Shown piece after piece: positions 11,591 through 22,488 of a DNA stretch of 64,000 nucleotides. The notes below the pieces were generated by a model, which ran no database searches, had not been told where the DNA came from, and saw only the letters and a list, made by a program, of their open reading frames with translations. The DNA comes from Brachypterus glaber. Lineage: Eukaryota > Arthropoda > Insecta > Coleoptera > Kateretidae. Both the position numbers and the translations under genes were made by a program. Position 1 is the stretch's first letter. The number at the start of each line of letters is the position of its first letter. The stretch covers positions 103,826,893-103,890,892 of the forward strand of contig OY294044.1 of the NCBI GenBank assembly GCA_958510825.1, in the 5' to 3' direction.

Positions 11591-12066
11591 TTGAAGAGTA
11601 TACTGTAAATTTGTAAATAAAAGATAAATTTGAAATATTAATTATAATTAATTATAATTAAATAATAACAAGATATAATTGAAATTAATTATTATCGTAA
11701 AGTTTAATAATTGAACGCGAGTAACTTAAATTGAATTATTATAATTTATGTGTGTCAGTACATTAATTAATTAATTAATAATTATTTGTCACAAAGCCAC
11801 ATTAAAATGTATTTTTCTACTGTCCAAACTGATTCTATTTTGCGCTCAGATTAAGGTAAACAAACTCTAACAACAAGCAAAATAGTAAATTATGCACCTA
11901 GTATGCGAACTAAGTCCCCAACTAGCAACTAAATAACTGAAACCGCTACCATTCATAAGTTATAATTACGTAGCTCTCACTTATTATATAACTTTATGGT
12001 GTTAAACACAATTAAATATATTTTTATTATCAAATTATATTAGTGTCCCTCGATTATACAATTAAT
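11591..12066. other. AT-rich spacer
   Basis: TTAATTAATTAA-type simple sequence and no open frame, repeat or RNA-like structure that I can support. Confidence 0.5.
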
Positions 12067-12140
12067 AAACAAATATCGGGACTAGGACTTTAAATAAAAC
12101 TTATTGTTTTTATTTAAAGTCCTAGTCCCGATATTTGTTT
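12067..12140. repeat. Perfect 33-bp inverted repeat hairpin
   Basis: 12067-12099 and 12108-12140 are exact reverse complements, separated by 8 bases. The stem contains ATATCGGGACTAGGACTTTA. No TA or TTA duplication is evident. It could be a hairpin miniature element or a recent palindromic duplication. Confidence 0.85.
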
Positions 12141-12510
12141 TTTAATATTTTTATTGGTAACAGAATGGTAAATTTTACCAAGAATACTACGTTTATGCTC
12201 TTTTTCCTTAAAAGGAATAATAAAGTTGGCTTAACTACGTAATTACTCAACAAAATGACCAACAAGGTTATATTACTAAAATGTTCCAAAAGATACGTCG
12301 ATGTATCCATAAAAAGTTACCATAATTCTACGTTATACTAATCTATTATATTTGGTTATAAAATAGTTTACAACTACACTCAGAAAATGTAATTGTAATT
12401 TTAATACTAATTTTTTTTGTAAACACATAATTGTTATTTATATCGCCACCATTGGTATTTAATACTTTACTGATATTAAATACTGCAATGTGTGTATTGT
12501 AAATAGATAG

Positions 12511-12584
12511 GTTAAACAAATAAAAAAAAAACTAGAACATTGTTAGGTTAGGAATGACAATGTTCTAGTTTTTATTTGTTTAAC
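12511..12584. repeat. Hairpin with 28-bp arms
   Basis: GTTAAACAAATAAAAA and ACTAGAACATTGT on the left pair with ACAATGTTCTAGTTTT and TATTTGTTTAAC on the right, around a 13-nt loop. The left arm has extra A residues in a poly-A run. Confidence 0.8.
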
Positions 12585-12685
12585 TTTTGTTTTTTGTTTT
12601 TTGTTTAACTTATTATTTATTGGTAAGAATTGTTTTTAAACCTTTAATATTTATTTATGTATCCTTTTCTAAAATACTACTTTAA

Positions 12686-12745
12686 TTTTTAGTCTGATGA
12701 TGTAGCTTTATGCTTACGAAACTGCAGACACAAATATTTTAATAA
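12686..12745 (+). ncRNA. Hammerhead-ribozyme-like core, Penelope-type (degenerate)
   Basis: CTGATGA (12694-12700) is followed by a short stem (GTAGC / GCTTAC around TTTAT) and GAA at 12718-12720. ACTGCAGAC follows: a CTGCAG palindrome where hammerhead stem III belongs, but with A for the expected U before the cleavage base. AATAAA follows at 12740. Probably a decayed ribozyme from a Penelope-like terminal repeat; a chance match cannot be excluded for this copy alone. Confidence 0.45.
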
Positions 12746-12814
12746 AAAATCGTGAAGTCTGATTATATGTTTCCCTTATTTTATATATTATAACTTCACT
12801 ATAACAAGCGTAAC

Positions 12815-14036
12815 ATTAACAAACTAATAAGAAAATATTGTGGCACAATAAAAATTTTAGCTGTTTTTAGGTACAATTTGGGCACTTAATTAACAATTTG
12901 TCATTTTTAGTAAACCCCACACACTCTTCATGTAAGTATCGATTACAAACTCATACCGGCCTGCGATACTCTTCGAATAGAAAGCAGAACCGACATTCAG
13001 AATTCTCTGATTTCTTCGTTACTTAATTTTCTTGTTGTTTTTGTTTTTGACATTTTTTTATTGTCAACTACTTCGCATGGAAATATTAGAAACACAGCTA
13101 GACAACCATATCAAAAAATTATCTTTTCGCTTCTCTATTGAGTAAAACACAATAAGGCCCAAGAAAGTGCATGTCTGTACCTACACGGTAAAAATAAATT
13201 ACATTAAATTACATAGTCCGTAAATGGTAATATGTTGCCATAGACCGGAATGGTAAAAATCACATAGTCTATAATGGTAATATTTTGCGTAGACCGAAAC
13301 GGTAAAAATTACATAGTCCAGAATGGTTTGGACTTAAAATTTGAAAAAAAATATTTGTTACTTGAAAATGTTTGTTCCAAATTACAAGTCTCTGTGCCAA
13401 AGCTTTTTTGAAATATCGTAGGGTAAAGTTCATTTCGTTTAATAAACCAAACGATCTGCACCCTTAATACGAGTATAAACTGCTTACATCTTTCTTTAAA
13501 GATCTATTGGTTGATAAAGATCGTAATTTATAATAAACGTAAACTTTAGGCCACAAATAAAGCATTTAAATATCGTACATAAATAATATTTACCTTTTTT
13601 TTACACTTTTAACACCTAACAGCATGCGTCGCTATCCCTCTAACAATAACAATATTAAACGGTCCGTCTCATGATGCGATGCCTTCTTCGTTATTGTCCA
13701 AAGCGCACGCGCGTCTTAAAATAACATAGCCCGACATTGTAAAATCATGTAAAAATATGTAAATCAATGTAAATATATATTTTTTTACATTATTTTACAT
13801 TCTTTTACATTATTTTACATTCTTTTACATTCTTTTACATTTTTTTACATTCCTTTACATCCTTTTACATTCTTTTACATTCTTTTATATAAATTCATGA
13901 ACTATGCATAGTCCAGAATAGTAAATTTACCATTCCGTACTATGTAAATTCATGTATTTTTACATTATTTTACATGCAGTTTTTACAGTGTACCTTATAA
14001 CGTTCTTGCCCTGCAATAATCGATGTTTCTCAGCTT
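12815..14036 (+). repeat. Dispersed repeat interrupted by the 13184-13990 element
   Basis: 12825-13183 and 13993-14025 match 57030-57440 continuously. Shared blocks are GTACAATTTGGGCACTTAA, CTCATACCGGCCTG, GAACTACTTCGCATGG (here CAACTACTTCGCATGG), CCAAGAAAGTGCAT and ACGTTCTTGCCCTG. The homology is interrupted only by the inserted element, so 57.4 kb is the empty site. Confidence 0.8.
13184..13990 (+). mobile_element. TA-flanked miniature element with two internal minisatellites, copy 1
   Basis: Ends are CACGGTAAAAATAAATTACA and TTTTTACAGTG, an 11-bp inverted repeat, flanked by TA on both sides. The first third has about three ~50-bp units containing GGTAATATTTTGC and TAGACCGGAA. The last third is a run of ~10-bp units of the ACATTCTTTT type (13780-13885). 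Copies at 25131-25978 (reversed) and 32605-33666 share the order but differ in unit number. No coding region. The empty site at 57.4 kb confirms the TA duplication. Confidence 0.88.
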
Positions 14037-14598
14037 GCGACAGTCAGCACAATTTTACAAGTTATAGTGGAAGAGCATGAAACACAAACTGCGTTATTGT
14101 GTACGCCATTACCAACTGATTACGGATACATCATATTTACAGGAATCTTTTCGATATAACAGATATACTAACAAGGCCATCTATAACACAGAGGACGAAC
14201 TAACAAGTTTAAGAGAGGGTGGCAACATTAGGAACATGGTAATAATGGGCTCACACACCTTATAATAAATAATAAATAAAAAAAAGCTTTTGTTATGACA
14301 CTTGTGTGCACACGTGTGGTTTGTTTGATAATAAATAGGTAGTTAAAAATGGGTACATAAGTTATTAATGAATTAATATATCAAATTGAACTACTTTTTT
14401 TATAGCTAGTTTATTTTTATAAGATTTTTGATTATTTTACATAAAATTAAGGCGTTGTGTTGAAAGTAACTACTTCAAGATGAATTAAATATTTATTTTA
14501 TAGAATTTAGAATTAAAAAACTTTCAAAAAGGAAATTACTTTGTCTTATGGGAAAAACCAACAAAAAAAAAATAAAAGTCAATTACTCTTAAAAATAC
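14037..14598. other. Spacer with one short open frame of unknown status
   Basis: 14077-14265 (+) is a 62-codon frame starting MKHKLRYCVRH, with less A/T-skewed codons than nearby spacer. I recognise no domain and see no upstream promoter. The rest is AT-rich with no feature. Confidence 0.25.
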
Positions 14599-15035
14599 TT
14601 TTATCCAACACCTTCACAGAAACACTTGTTTTGAGCACTATTTTAAATGTCAAAAGTGAGTTTTTTTCCACTAGTGACTAAAAAATTTTTCACCCACTCT
14701 TTTACGTACAGCTTTTGATCTCACCCAAAATTAGTTACATACTCTATTAATTAAGTATTATAACTATTCTATAAATAGAAGCACGTTAACTAAACCAAAA
14801 AAATTAAAGAAAACCCCAAATTATTCTTTAGTTTTTGAATAAAATACTGTTTTTATTAAGTCCATTTTGACGTTTGTAAGAAATGTAAAACTAGCAATTG
14901 TTTATTTTTAATAGGCATACTAAGGCCATGGCTACCTATTATTTTAGTATTAAGAAAACTTAATCTTAATATTTTTGACATAAAATTTCGCAAAATTATA
15001 GATTTTTATTTAAAAATAAAAGGTGTTGGATAAAA
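14599..15035. mobile_element. Element with TTTTATCCAACACCTT inverted ends
   Basis: TTTTATCCAACACCTT at 14599 and its reverse complement AAAGGTGTTGGATAAAA ending near 15035 bound 437 bp of AT-rich sequence. Only one copy is present, so mobility is inferred from the inverted ends. Confidence 0.45.
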
Positions 15036-15049
15036 TTAAATTCTCAATT

Positions 15050-15785
15050 CGTGTATTAAGTGATTTTATCCCATAGAGATGGAAAGAGAACCATTAGTCC
15101 AGCCTGCGCAAGATTATTTTGTGACAGAACGGGGCAGCGAATTGACGTAACGCAATATATCTGACCTTGCGCAGTACGCATCTCTATCAGCTGTGAAATG
15201 CTGTCGGTCGTAAAACAATTCATCACCCCAGTATTCATTTGTCTTATCTCCAAAAATCCCCCAGTAAAAATCTTAAAATGTCCAAAAATAGAGATATGGC
15301 AAACCAATACTGGGGTGACGAATTATTAGTAGTTTGTTTATACTGTCAGTACTGTCAGATCGTCGTTTGTTACTGTTCATTTTTCGACTTATACTGTGTT
15401 TTAATTGTTTTTTTTGCTGCATTTGTTTATAACTTTAAACATAACCTGTATTGTTGCTTTATGAAGAGCAAAGGGTCAATCCCTGGTGTACTCAAAGTAG
15501 ATGTACAAAATCCCGAAACTCAAACACACCTCGAAAAATTCTTATAAAATAATTAAAAAAAAAACTATTTCGACGTTTCTTTGTAGATATTTATTGTTTT
15601 TTGTTGAATTTTTTACAATTTTTATTTGACAAAAAACTAAGGTTAAAAATACTCGTCAAAAACAATAATAGTAGTGCGCATGTGCAAGTTTATCTCAGAT
15701 GCGCTAGGCACATTTATCACAGTATTCCGCAACGGCTTTGGAGGTCTTTGCTTGTCTATGTTTTATCCACTTAATACACTAGTTA
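15050..15785. mobile_element. Degenerate foldback element
   Basis: The ends GTGTATTAAGTGATTTTATC and GTTTTATCCACTTAATACAC are imperfect inverted repeats. Inside, TCACCCCAGTATTCATTTG and CAAACCAATACTGGGGTGA form a second nested inverted pair (about 15224-15320). Open frames over it cross these hairpins and are not credible genes. Confidence 0.45.
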
Positions 15786-16331
15786 AGAAAATAACTATTT
15801 TTTACCTATTTTTGGGGTCTGAAAACGAATTTGGCAATGAATAGGATCTCTGACTTCGAAAAGACCTCGCTCCTTTCTTATGGAAACGTAGTATGGTCAG
15901 ATTTGGCTGAAATTTGGATTAATTAAAGTTCTCGAATTTTTGATAAAAAGTGTCTTCAGACACAATTCTCAAAATTTAATAGTTTAGGTGCTAGAGAGCT
16001 TAGAAGATCTCGAACTCAAGATATAGCTTATCTAATATTCTTTTAGGCAGTTTTTCAAAAAAATTGTTGGTAGTAGATTTTTTTATCTAAAACTTGGTTA
16101 CGAATTATCGCACGGAAAAAATATATACACCAAAAGGAATCTCAAATAATTCTGTACCAAAAATGCCAATGCATTTTTAAACTATGCCTAGAACTCTTGG
16201 AGATATGGCATGAAAAAGGAAAAAAAGTAAAAAAAAACTAGAATAGAACCCTCTATGTACGGGTCTACTAGTACTAGTCTATTTTGGGGGGCGCAAACAT
16301 ACCAAAAACTTAAAATCTTGATCTTGCCTTA
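15786..16331. other. Unassigned AT-rich spacer
   Basis: No open frame, inverted repeat or match to other parts of the window noted. Confidence 0.4.
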
Positions 16332-16478
16332 GGGAACGTTCAAGTATTACGTAACGCAAATTTTGATTGTAACGCTATTGTAACGCTATTTTCCTATACC
16401 ATTAACATGGGCGTAACACTCCAAAATGACCCCCACCCCCCCCCCCCTAGGAGCGTTACGTAATACTTGAACGTTCCC
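16332..16478. mobile_element. Harbinger-type miniature element, 147 bp, TTA duplication
   Basis: GGGAACGTTCAAGTATTACG and its exact inverse bound the element, with TTA immediately outside each end. A C-tract (about 16434-16447) is internal. Close relative at 59969-60114. Confidence 0.85.
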
Positions 16479-17035
16479 TTACTTAAAAAAAAAAGTCAGG
16501 ACTCGGTCAATGGACTGCCGCCTATTTAGATTAGATAAAGAGATAAGTTCTACAGAAAGAGATAAAAGTATAATTATTATTGTTTTAAAATAAAATTATG
16601 CATACTTTAGGTAAAAATAACATTTTAGATTATATTTTAAATTGCATGAAGGCAAGATATTTGTTTTTTTTTTTTAAGTAAAAAACAATTTTTTTACATT
16701 TTTACACAGCTATGTGTACAGTAGGTCTAAAGTTTCCTAGGGAACCTATGACCTAATTTGACAGTCATTGATAATAAATACCGCGTTGTGTGTGAAGATT
16801 TTGTACTTGTTTTTGTGTTTAATAAGCTGTTTTATGTATTCTTTAATAATTTTGCATATAATGCACATTTTTTGTTGCACTGTGATAAAATCCAAATATA
16901 ATATTATTAGGGAATTTTCTTTTTGGGTTGGTATTGAAGACTTAAATTTATGTTGCCCAACGTGTTGGACTGCTGTCCATTGAAGTACCGACATGCAAAT
17001 AATATACCTATCCTTTTATGAGAATTAAAGGAATA
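16479..17035. other. Unassigned spacer
   Basis: Overlapping opposite-strand frames at 16746-16994 are shadows of each other without domain content. Nothing else noted. Confidence 0.4.
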
Positions 17036-17846
17036 GTACCATCACGGCCATTAAATTCAGCTACAGCAAAGATCCTTGCGGAATACCCAATATTTAAAAT
17101 TATAGTTGCGTAGATCGTGACATATGCGTTATTTGTCATTTTTAAAAAGTAGGGTTAGACATGCTGTCATTCTGAAATAACTATATTTCATTTTTATTAT
17201 TATCAATATACAAATATAAATAGTAACGATAGTCCTGAGGTTAGTTAAGTTTTAAAGAATGGCCAATTCATAATAATAATGTAAAGATAAAATATTGTGC
17301 TTTGTGTTAATGTTTATTAATTAACTGCAGTGCAGTTCACAAACTTTCAAGTTAAAATGTAGGATTTTTATACTAAATTTTTTTTTTGTGATAATGAAAC
17401 AATGTAATGTAAGGTATTTTAATTTGTATATTTTTCTACAATAAATAAATAAATACATAAAATAAATAAACGTTGGTAGAAGCTGGTCTGTGAGTGGAAC
17501 ATTTTGGACGGCCCGAACCTTCTTTCCGATTTATTACACCTCGTTCTTCTATTCTCTTTTTCGCGCGGCAAACCGAATTCGTTGAAATATCCAATTCATA
17601 AATAAATAATTATAATTATCTATCGCTCTTATACTAAAACCATCATTTAGTCTTGCTGTTATTTTTGCTTTTTTAATTCGCTTGGCATTATTAAGAAAAT
17701 ATGTCAATTTAATTATTTGTCAATTTGACATTTCTTGTCAAAATTTAAAATTTAAGTTAAGTATTACAGATGTCTGTAAAATTTTAAAGTTGGTTTTAAT
17801 ATGTATCATTTTTGGGTGTAGCTGAATTTATTGGCCGCGATGGTAC
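17036..17846. mobile_element. 811-bp element with GTACCATC inverted ends
   Basis: GTACCATCACGGCCATTAAA at 17036 and the inverse, containing TTGGCCGCGATGGTAC and ending at 17846, give a terminal inverted repeat of about 30 bp that continues into TTCAGCTACA. The interior is AT-rich with no coding sequence. An AATAAATAAATAAATA stretch near 17440 may be the tail of an unrelated retroelement. Single copy in this window. Confidence 0.55.
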
Positions 17847-17867
17847 ATTAGTCCAAACTTTTTACTA

Positions 17868-17935
17868 TTTGTTTATACTCTCTCTCCCTGTCTTTCTCTC
17901 TCTTTATCTCTCTTTCTTTCTGATTAAAAGATTGT
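17868..17935 (+). repeat. Pyrimidine-rich CTCT tract
   Basis: Low-complexity CT repeat (TCTCTCTCCCTGTCTTTCTC and similar). Confidence 0.7.
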
Positions 17936-17974
17936 ATGTAAAAAAACAAACATAAATACTGTTAAGTTAATTTA

Positions 17975-18090
17975 ATAAACTTGGATACCGCACACAAACT
18001 TTAGTTTAGGCGGATCCCCATCTTTTGTTATTAATGTAATCTGTATAAACAAACCTGAAATAAATTGAATTGAAATGAATTGAATTTTAA
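17975..18090 (+). repeat. Tail-only copy of the 5979-6726 retrotransposon family
   Basis: ACCGCACACAAACTTTAGTT and AGGCGGATCC match the inverted 3' UTR near 6030-6070. The copy ends in ATTGAATTGAAATGAATTGA, the same AATTG tail. Only the last ~110 bp were inserted or survive. Confidence 0.7.
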
Positions 18091-18339
18091 AATTAAGTAG
18101 GAAGACGTAAAGAAATGTATATGTCCCAGTAGCAATTTCAAACACACAAATGGTTTACCAATTTCTCAATAAAGAATCAGGAAGTTAACGGTTAGCTGCT
18201 TGCATGAACAAAAGCCATATATTTGACTCCCAGCGATTTCACAATATTGCAATAAATGTGCACTTTCCATTGACTATGCATTAACCCTCTGTTAACCAGG
18301 TGAAAAAAAAAATAACGTTATTAACCACGTGGGGTTCAA

Positions 18340-18500
18340 TAACAGTATTCGGCGCAAACTCAGTTATGACTCATCAACGTTGAAAATAAACACAGAAACA
18401 TAGGCTTACAGAAGAATTTTGCCGAATTATGAGAGAAATTTTTATAAATCGAAATATTTGACGACTAATTTGTTACCCACAACAATATTAACTATACATA
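18340..18500 (+). repeat. Dispersed repeat, second copy at 38756-38940
   Basis: Shared blocks: GTTATGACTCATC, CGTTGAAAATAAACA, TTTTGCCGAATTATGAG and ATTTGACGACTAATTTGTTA. No coding potential seen. Confidence 0.75.
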
Positions 18501-18511
18501 TTAACTGTACA

Positions 18512-18880
18512 TATAAAGTGGCATTAAATGTCACATAAAAGAGTTAAGACAAGAATCCAGTAATTTTCACATAAACACGGTAATTTTTTCTTTGTTTGGT
18601 GACCCTGAAATTTCTTTACTTTTCGCTAGTACGCACTAGGTTTGTAGGGTAAAACCCCCAATTATTGGCACTTTAAGAATTTTTTTACATTTTTCATTAT
18701 TATTTATTCAAACATAAGCAGCTTTGACATAAAATGGCATTAAATGTCACATAAAAGAGTAAAGACAAGAATCCAGTAATTTTCACATAAACACGGGGCT
18801 TTTTTGGGGGTCATTTTTTTTCTGTTTCTTTACTTTTCGATAGTACGCACTAGATATGTAGGGTAAAACCCTACATATTT
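18512..18880 (+). repeat. Two tandem units of about 214 bp
   Basis: Units start near 18515 and 18729 with TGGCATTAAATGTCACATAA. Both contain AAGACAAGAATCCAGTAATT and TTTCACATAAACACGG and end in GTAGGGTAAAACCC. Confidence 0.8.
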
Positions 18881-18918
18881 TTCATTATAACTTATTAAAT
18901 GTTTCATGTTGTCAAGAA

Positions 18919-19054
18919 TAATAGTATATTAAGCACCGAGTACGCGAACTTAGTTTTTAGTGCACGAAAGTGCGTTCTTTTTACGAAGCCCAGTCGAGTA
19001 AAAAAGCACTCGATAGCACTGAAATTGTTTGCGTCGAGGTGCGTATACTATTTT
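18919..19054. repeat. CG-centred palindromic repeat
   Basis: AATAGTATATTAAGCACCGA and its inverse GAGGTGCGTATACTATT bound a dyad whose middle carries TGCACGAAAGTGCG and ACTCGATAGCACT. The 18899-19168 open frame runs through it and is rejected as a gene. Confidence 0.6.
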
Positions 19055-19329
19055 TCCTACGACCTCACACTTAAACATAAAAAAAACGCAAAAATTATCT
19101 TAAAATTAGTTTGTCAATTTGAGGTTATGTGTTTGACGTTTACTAATTTTCTGACAGCAGGTATGTAAAATCAGCTGATCGTCACTTCCCATCCGTTGTC
19201 ATAAGAAAAAAAGTGAGTGGTTTTAAGGCAAAAGGGGGCAAAAACACTTTTTATACACAAGGCTTTCCAATAATTGTAAAAAGTTTTCCTAGTACTATTA
19301 GTATGAAAATAATATTTTAGATACCTATA

Positions 19330-19517
19330 GGTATTAAGTTAGCAAGACGCCTTGCCCTACATCCAGTGTCCCTAAGTATCCCCCGGCATTCAACCTGTCA
19401 GCTATGGTCTATTTATATGTAGTCAGTAAAGTAAAGTAAAATTCATGTCCCAGTCGGGATTCGAACCCGCGACTTCGGCACAACAAAGGGAATGCTGATT
19501 TACACCACCGAGCCCGG
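19330..19517 (-). mobile_element. tRNA-derived SINE (minus strand)
   Basis: Read on the minus strand, 19516 to 19449 resembles a tRNA head: GGGCTCGGTGGTGTAAATC (box A region) and GGGTTCGAATCCCGACTGGG (box B, with the invariant GTTCGA). It is not a functional tRNA gene: the anticodon arm and acceptor pairing are poor, and it runs into a non-tRNA body with TTTACTTTACTTTAC. Only one copy of this family is present here. Confidence 0.65.
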
Positions 19518-20037
19518 AAACAATTTCTCATGTAAATGTGTCTTCTGGATCCATATCGATTTATTTTTATCGGTTAAAAATACGTAATAAAATTTAAAAA
19601 GAACTTGGATTCAAAACTGCTGTCAACTATTGTTATTATGATAGGCAGTGCCACTACGGGCCCTGGCACAGAAACGTCGCGACGCTTCGCTGAATCCTGC
19701 TAAAAAGCAGAGTTCTAAAATAGTATTCAGTAAAATAACAATCGGTAAATAACACCATCATTTTGATTATTAATACAAAAAAAGTCATAAATTCGGATCC
19801 GATTGTTTTTTCAGTGTATTCAGGATTCCATAAATATGTGAGTTTTAATCAAATTTCAATCACAAATTAACGCATGGATTTGAACTTTACCTGTTTGACA
19901 GATTTAAGTGTAATACATGAGTGTATAAATTGATTTGCAGATATTGAATTAAACACCTTTAGTTAGGATTCGTATGGATGGAGAGTGCTGAACAATAGTC
20001 ACCGTGTCAAACTGAAAAAAAGTTTTTTTACCCCCTA
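19518..20037. other. Unassigned spacer
   Basis: No open frame or repeat supported. A GC-richer patch near 19640-19700 is unexplained. Confidence 0.4.
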
Positions 20038-20462
20038 CACGGAAAGAAATTAGTGGGCTCTGCGCTATACATTATAAGATATTTGGTAACAGTGGCAAAT
20101 TATAGTGATTTAAGCTATAGATTATAAGGGACACAATAACTAAAAATGTTAAAAATAAATTGGAAACGATTATATATATTACAGACACGATTATATTTAT
20201 TACAGGCACTATTATAAATTTACAGAAATTTTATTATATTATAAAAATTATTAGCACGGACAATAATTAAATCTATTTAAGCTATAAATGCCATACTATT
20301 TGTTATATTTTATTATTCACTAAACAATTAAAGTATTTCATATAAATTTTTACACTGACTGCCATAATTGTAAGAGAAAGCCTTGTATTTATATAATAAG
20401 CGATTATAATTTGCTTGGTATGTGTGTTATAGCGCTCCTAGCTATAATTTTTTTTTTCCGTG
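20038..20462 (+). mobile_element. 425-bp CACGGAAA miniature element, copy 1 (young)
   Basis: It begins CACGGAAAGAAATTAGTGGG, ends TTTTTTTTTTCCGTG, and is flanked by TA on both sides. The copy at 62799-63223 has the same length; reading both by eye I find two base differences. The interior is AT-rich and non-coding, with an AGCTATAG/CTATAATTT-type motif recurring. Near-identity implies recent movement or duplication. Confidence 0.92.
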
Positions 20463-20498
20463 TATGGTACAAATTTGAAATCTTTATCAAAGCGTTCT

Positions 20499-20584
20499 CC
20501 ATGTAATGTAATGTAATGTAATGTAATGTAATGTAATGTAATGTAATGTAATGTAATGTAATGTAATGTAATGTAATGTAATGA
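20499..20584 (+). repeat. ATGTA pentanucleotide microsatellite between short inverted flanks
   Basis: About 17 units of ATGTA. The flanks CAAAGCGTTCT (left) and AGAACGCTTTGA (right) are inverted, so the array lies in a hairpin loop. The 70-codon minus frame over it is a microsatellite translation. Confidence 0.9.
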
Positions 20585-20764
20585 AGAACGCTTTGATCCT
20601 GCAGGACAGACAGGGAGACCGAAAAAAAAATTAAAATTTCTTTTTGACAAAAATCATCTTTTTTCGATATAAAACGTCGAGAAACGTAAAAAAAGCAATT
20701 ATTTTTTTATTTATTTTTTACTAAAGCTTCTTTTCTCGAGGAAACTAAAAATATAAGTAAAAAA

Positions 20765-21783
20765 TAGATTAGATTAGATTAGATTAGATTAATTTATTGG
20801 TGCCTTCAAATTTCTAAAAATTCTTACACAAGTTATATAAAATACAAAATATTCAAATTGCAAATTCAAATTACAAATACATTTACATTTAAAAAAAAAA
20901 CTGATATATTACCATTTGGTAAAATCCAGCGTGTCCATGGATGCATCCATATATTCCTCCACAGAGTAGAAGCAGAGCCTGCACAACATAGAGCTCACCA
21001 AGCTTTTAAACTTTTTTAAAGGCAGATCTTTGTAACTGTCTGGTAATTTGTTAAAAATACCTATATCTGGACTATTCTTTTGAGATTTAACATATTTGAA
21101 GGATTTATTTTTTAATAAAAATTCCTTATTTGCTGAGCTGGTAGGGTAACTATGTTTATTTGTGAACGTTTCATACTTTTTAAAATTATTTTTAATGTCA
21201 AGCAGTGTTTGAAAAATATAAATACAAGGTAAAGACATGATACCAAACTTAATGAAAGAAGATCTACAATGGTCCTTGTATTTTAGGCCAGCAATTATTC
21301 TGACGCATCTTTTTTGAAGAATAAATATTCTGTTTGAGCTTGTACTGTAACCCCATAAAATGGTACCATAGCTTATAAGTGAGTGAAAATTAGCATGGTA
21401 AGTTGTTAAAAGGATGTTTGTATTCATTGTTTTATTTAATTCTCTTATTAAGTATGTGACACTTGAGAGTTTTTGGGCCAGGTAGTCTACATGGACTGTC
21501 CATTTGAGAGAGTCGTCGATAAAGATACCAAGCAGCTTGACTGAATTGTTGCAGGTTAAATTTTGGTTGGTAGAAATTAATAGGTTTTGAGTTTATGCCT
21601 TATTTAATTTTAGTTTATTTGAATTAAACCAATTTTCCATTTTATTTTTTAGTATTTCACTGTTACCTTCAAGGGTCTCAATATCTTTATTTTTGTTGAT
21701 CATAGACGAATCGTCTGCAAAAAAAATTGTTTTTTCTGGTTCTAAACAAAAGGGCAAATCGTTGATAAATAATAGGAACATTT
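20765..21783 (-). pseudogene. 5'-truncated CR1/Jockey-like retrotransposon with ATCTA tail
   Basis: Minus strand. The 5' limit near 21783 falls just after the motif-B region, so only FLLFINDLP, the catalytic FFADD (about 21713-21727) and the C-terminal region remain. A frame break near 21600-21430 separates the palm remnant (21781-21593) from the C-terminal frame (21427-20909: SYGTILWG, FNKLPDSYKDLP). The 3' UTR ends in TTAGA/TCTAA repeats (20765-20795), like the element at 120-1901. Confidence 0.88.
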
Positions 21784-21830
21784 TTTTTCATAAACATACT
21801 CTTTAATGTCTAACTAATTAATTCCTAAAG

Positions 21831-21970
21831 CTTAATAGTATATTATTCGGTGAGTGTATAATAATTGCTATTAATCAAAGAGTGTGAATTTTGGGACTCG
21901 AGCCGATAGGCGAGTGGCCTAATCACCCGAATGATTAACAGCTATTATACGCGAGTAGAATACTATACTT
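21831..21970. repeat. CG-centred palindromic repeat
   Basis: AATAGTATATTATTCGG and GCTATTAATC on the left pair with GATTAACAGCTATTATACG and AGAATACTATACTT on the right. The middle is GGACTCGAGCCGATAGGCGA. The AATAGTATA-type end is shared with other members. Confidence 0.6.
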
Positions 21971-22206
21971 TATCCACGGCTGTTTTAAAGTTTCAACGGT
22001 TTATTTTTTACAGACCCGTAATTGATAATCACGACCGTGGATAAAATAATTAATGGAGTAGCTTTAAAGTTGGGCTATTTGGTAAAAAAAGTTTTGATGA
22101 TCATTTACTTTTTAAAAATTGATAATATTAAAGAATGGCATCCATCTTATAAAATGGTTATCTTTTTGTACACAGATTAGTAAAAATATAATTAATGATA
22201 ATAATT

Positions 22207-22488
22207 ACACAGCCACACAAAAAGAAAAAAAGGTCTGGAATTTTTAGGAAACCATTGTATTCCTATGTATTTTGAGGCGCTGAATCCGAATTTGAGGTCA
22301 ATAGCACCTCATCCTATTAGTTTTGGAGATAAGCTCAAAAAACCTTATTTTCGAGTATGAAAATAAAGTTTTTAACTAATCGGATGAGGTGCTATTTTGA
22401 CCTGAAATTCGGATTCAGCGCCTCAAAATACATACAATGGTTTACAAAAAAATTCTTGACCTTTTTTTTGTTTTTGTGGCCACACACG
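22207..22488. mobile_element. Foldback element, first of a tandem pair
   Basis: Ends ACAGCCACACAAAAAG and TTTTTGTGGCCACAC. The arms pair almost throughout (TTTTGAGGCGCTGAATCCGA with TCGGATTCAGCGCCTCAAAA), so nearly the whole 280 bp folds on itself. Separated by only a few bases from the next copy. Confidence 0.8.

Noticed and set aside
13780..13890. CRISPR-like array
   Set aside because: The ACATTCTTTT-type decamers are direct, without spacers, inside a miniature transposable element; the setting is eukaryotic.
14077..14265. Small host gene (MKHKLRYCVRH...)
   Set aside because: Length is within chance for this composition; no domain, splice signals or conserved copy, so left as a note only.
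19449..19516. A functional tRNA gene
   Set aside because: Box B is good, but acceptor and anticodon arms do not pair properly and the sequence continues into a SINE body. The same applies to 56065 and 63271.
20438..20650. 70-codon frame with YITLHYITLH repeats
   Set aside because: ATGTA microsatellite in translation.
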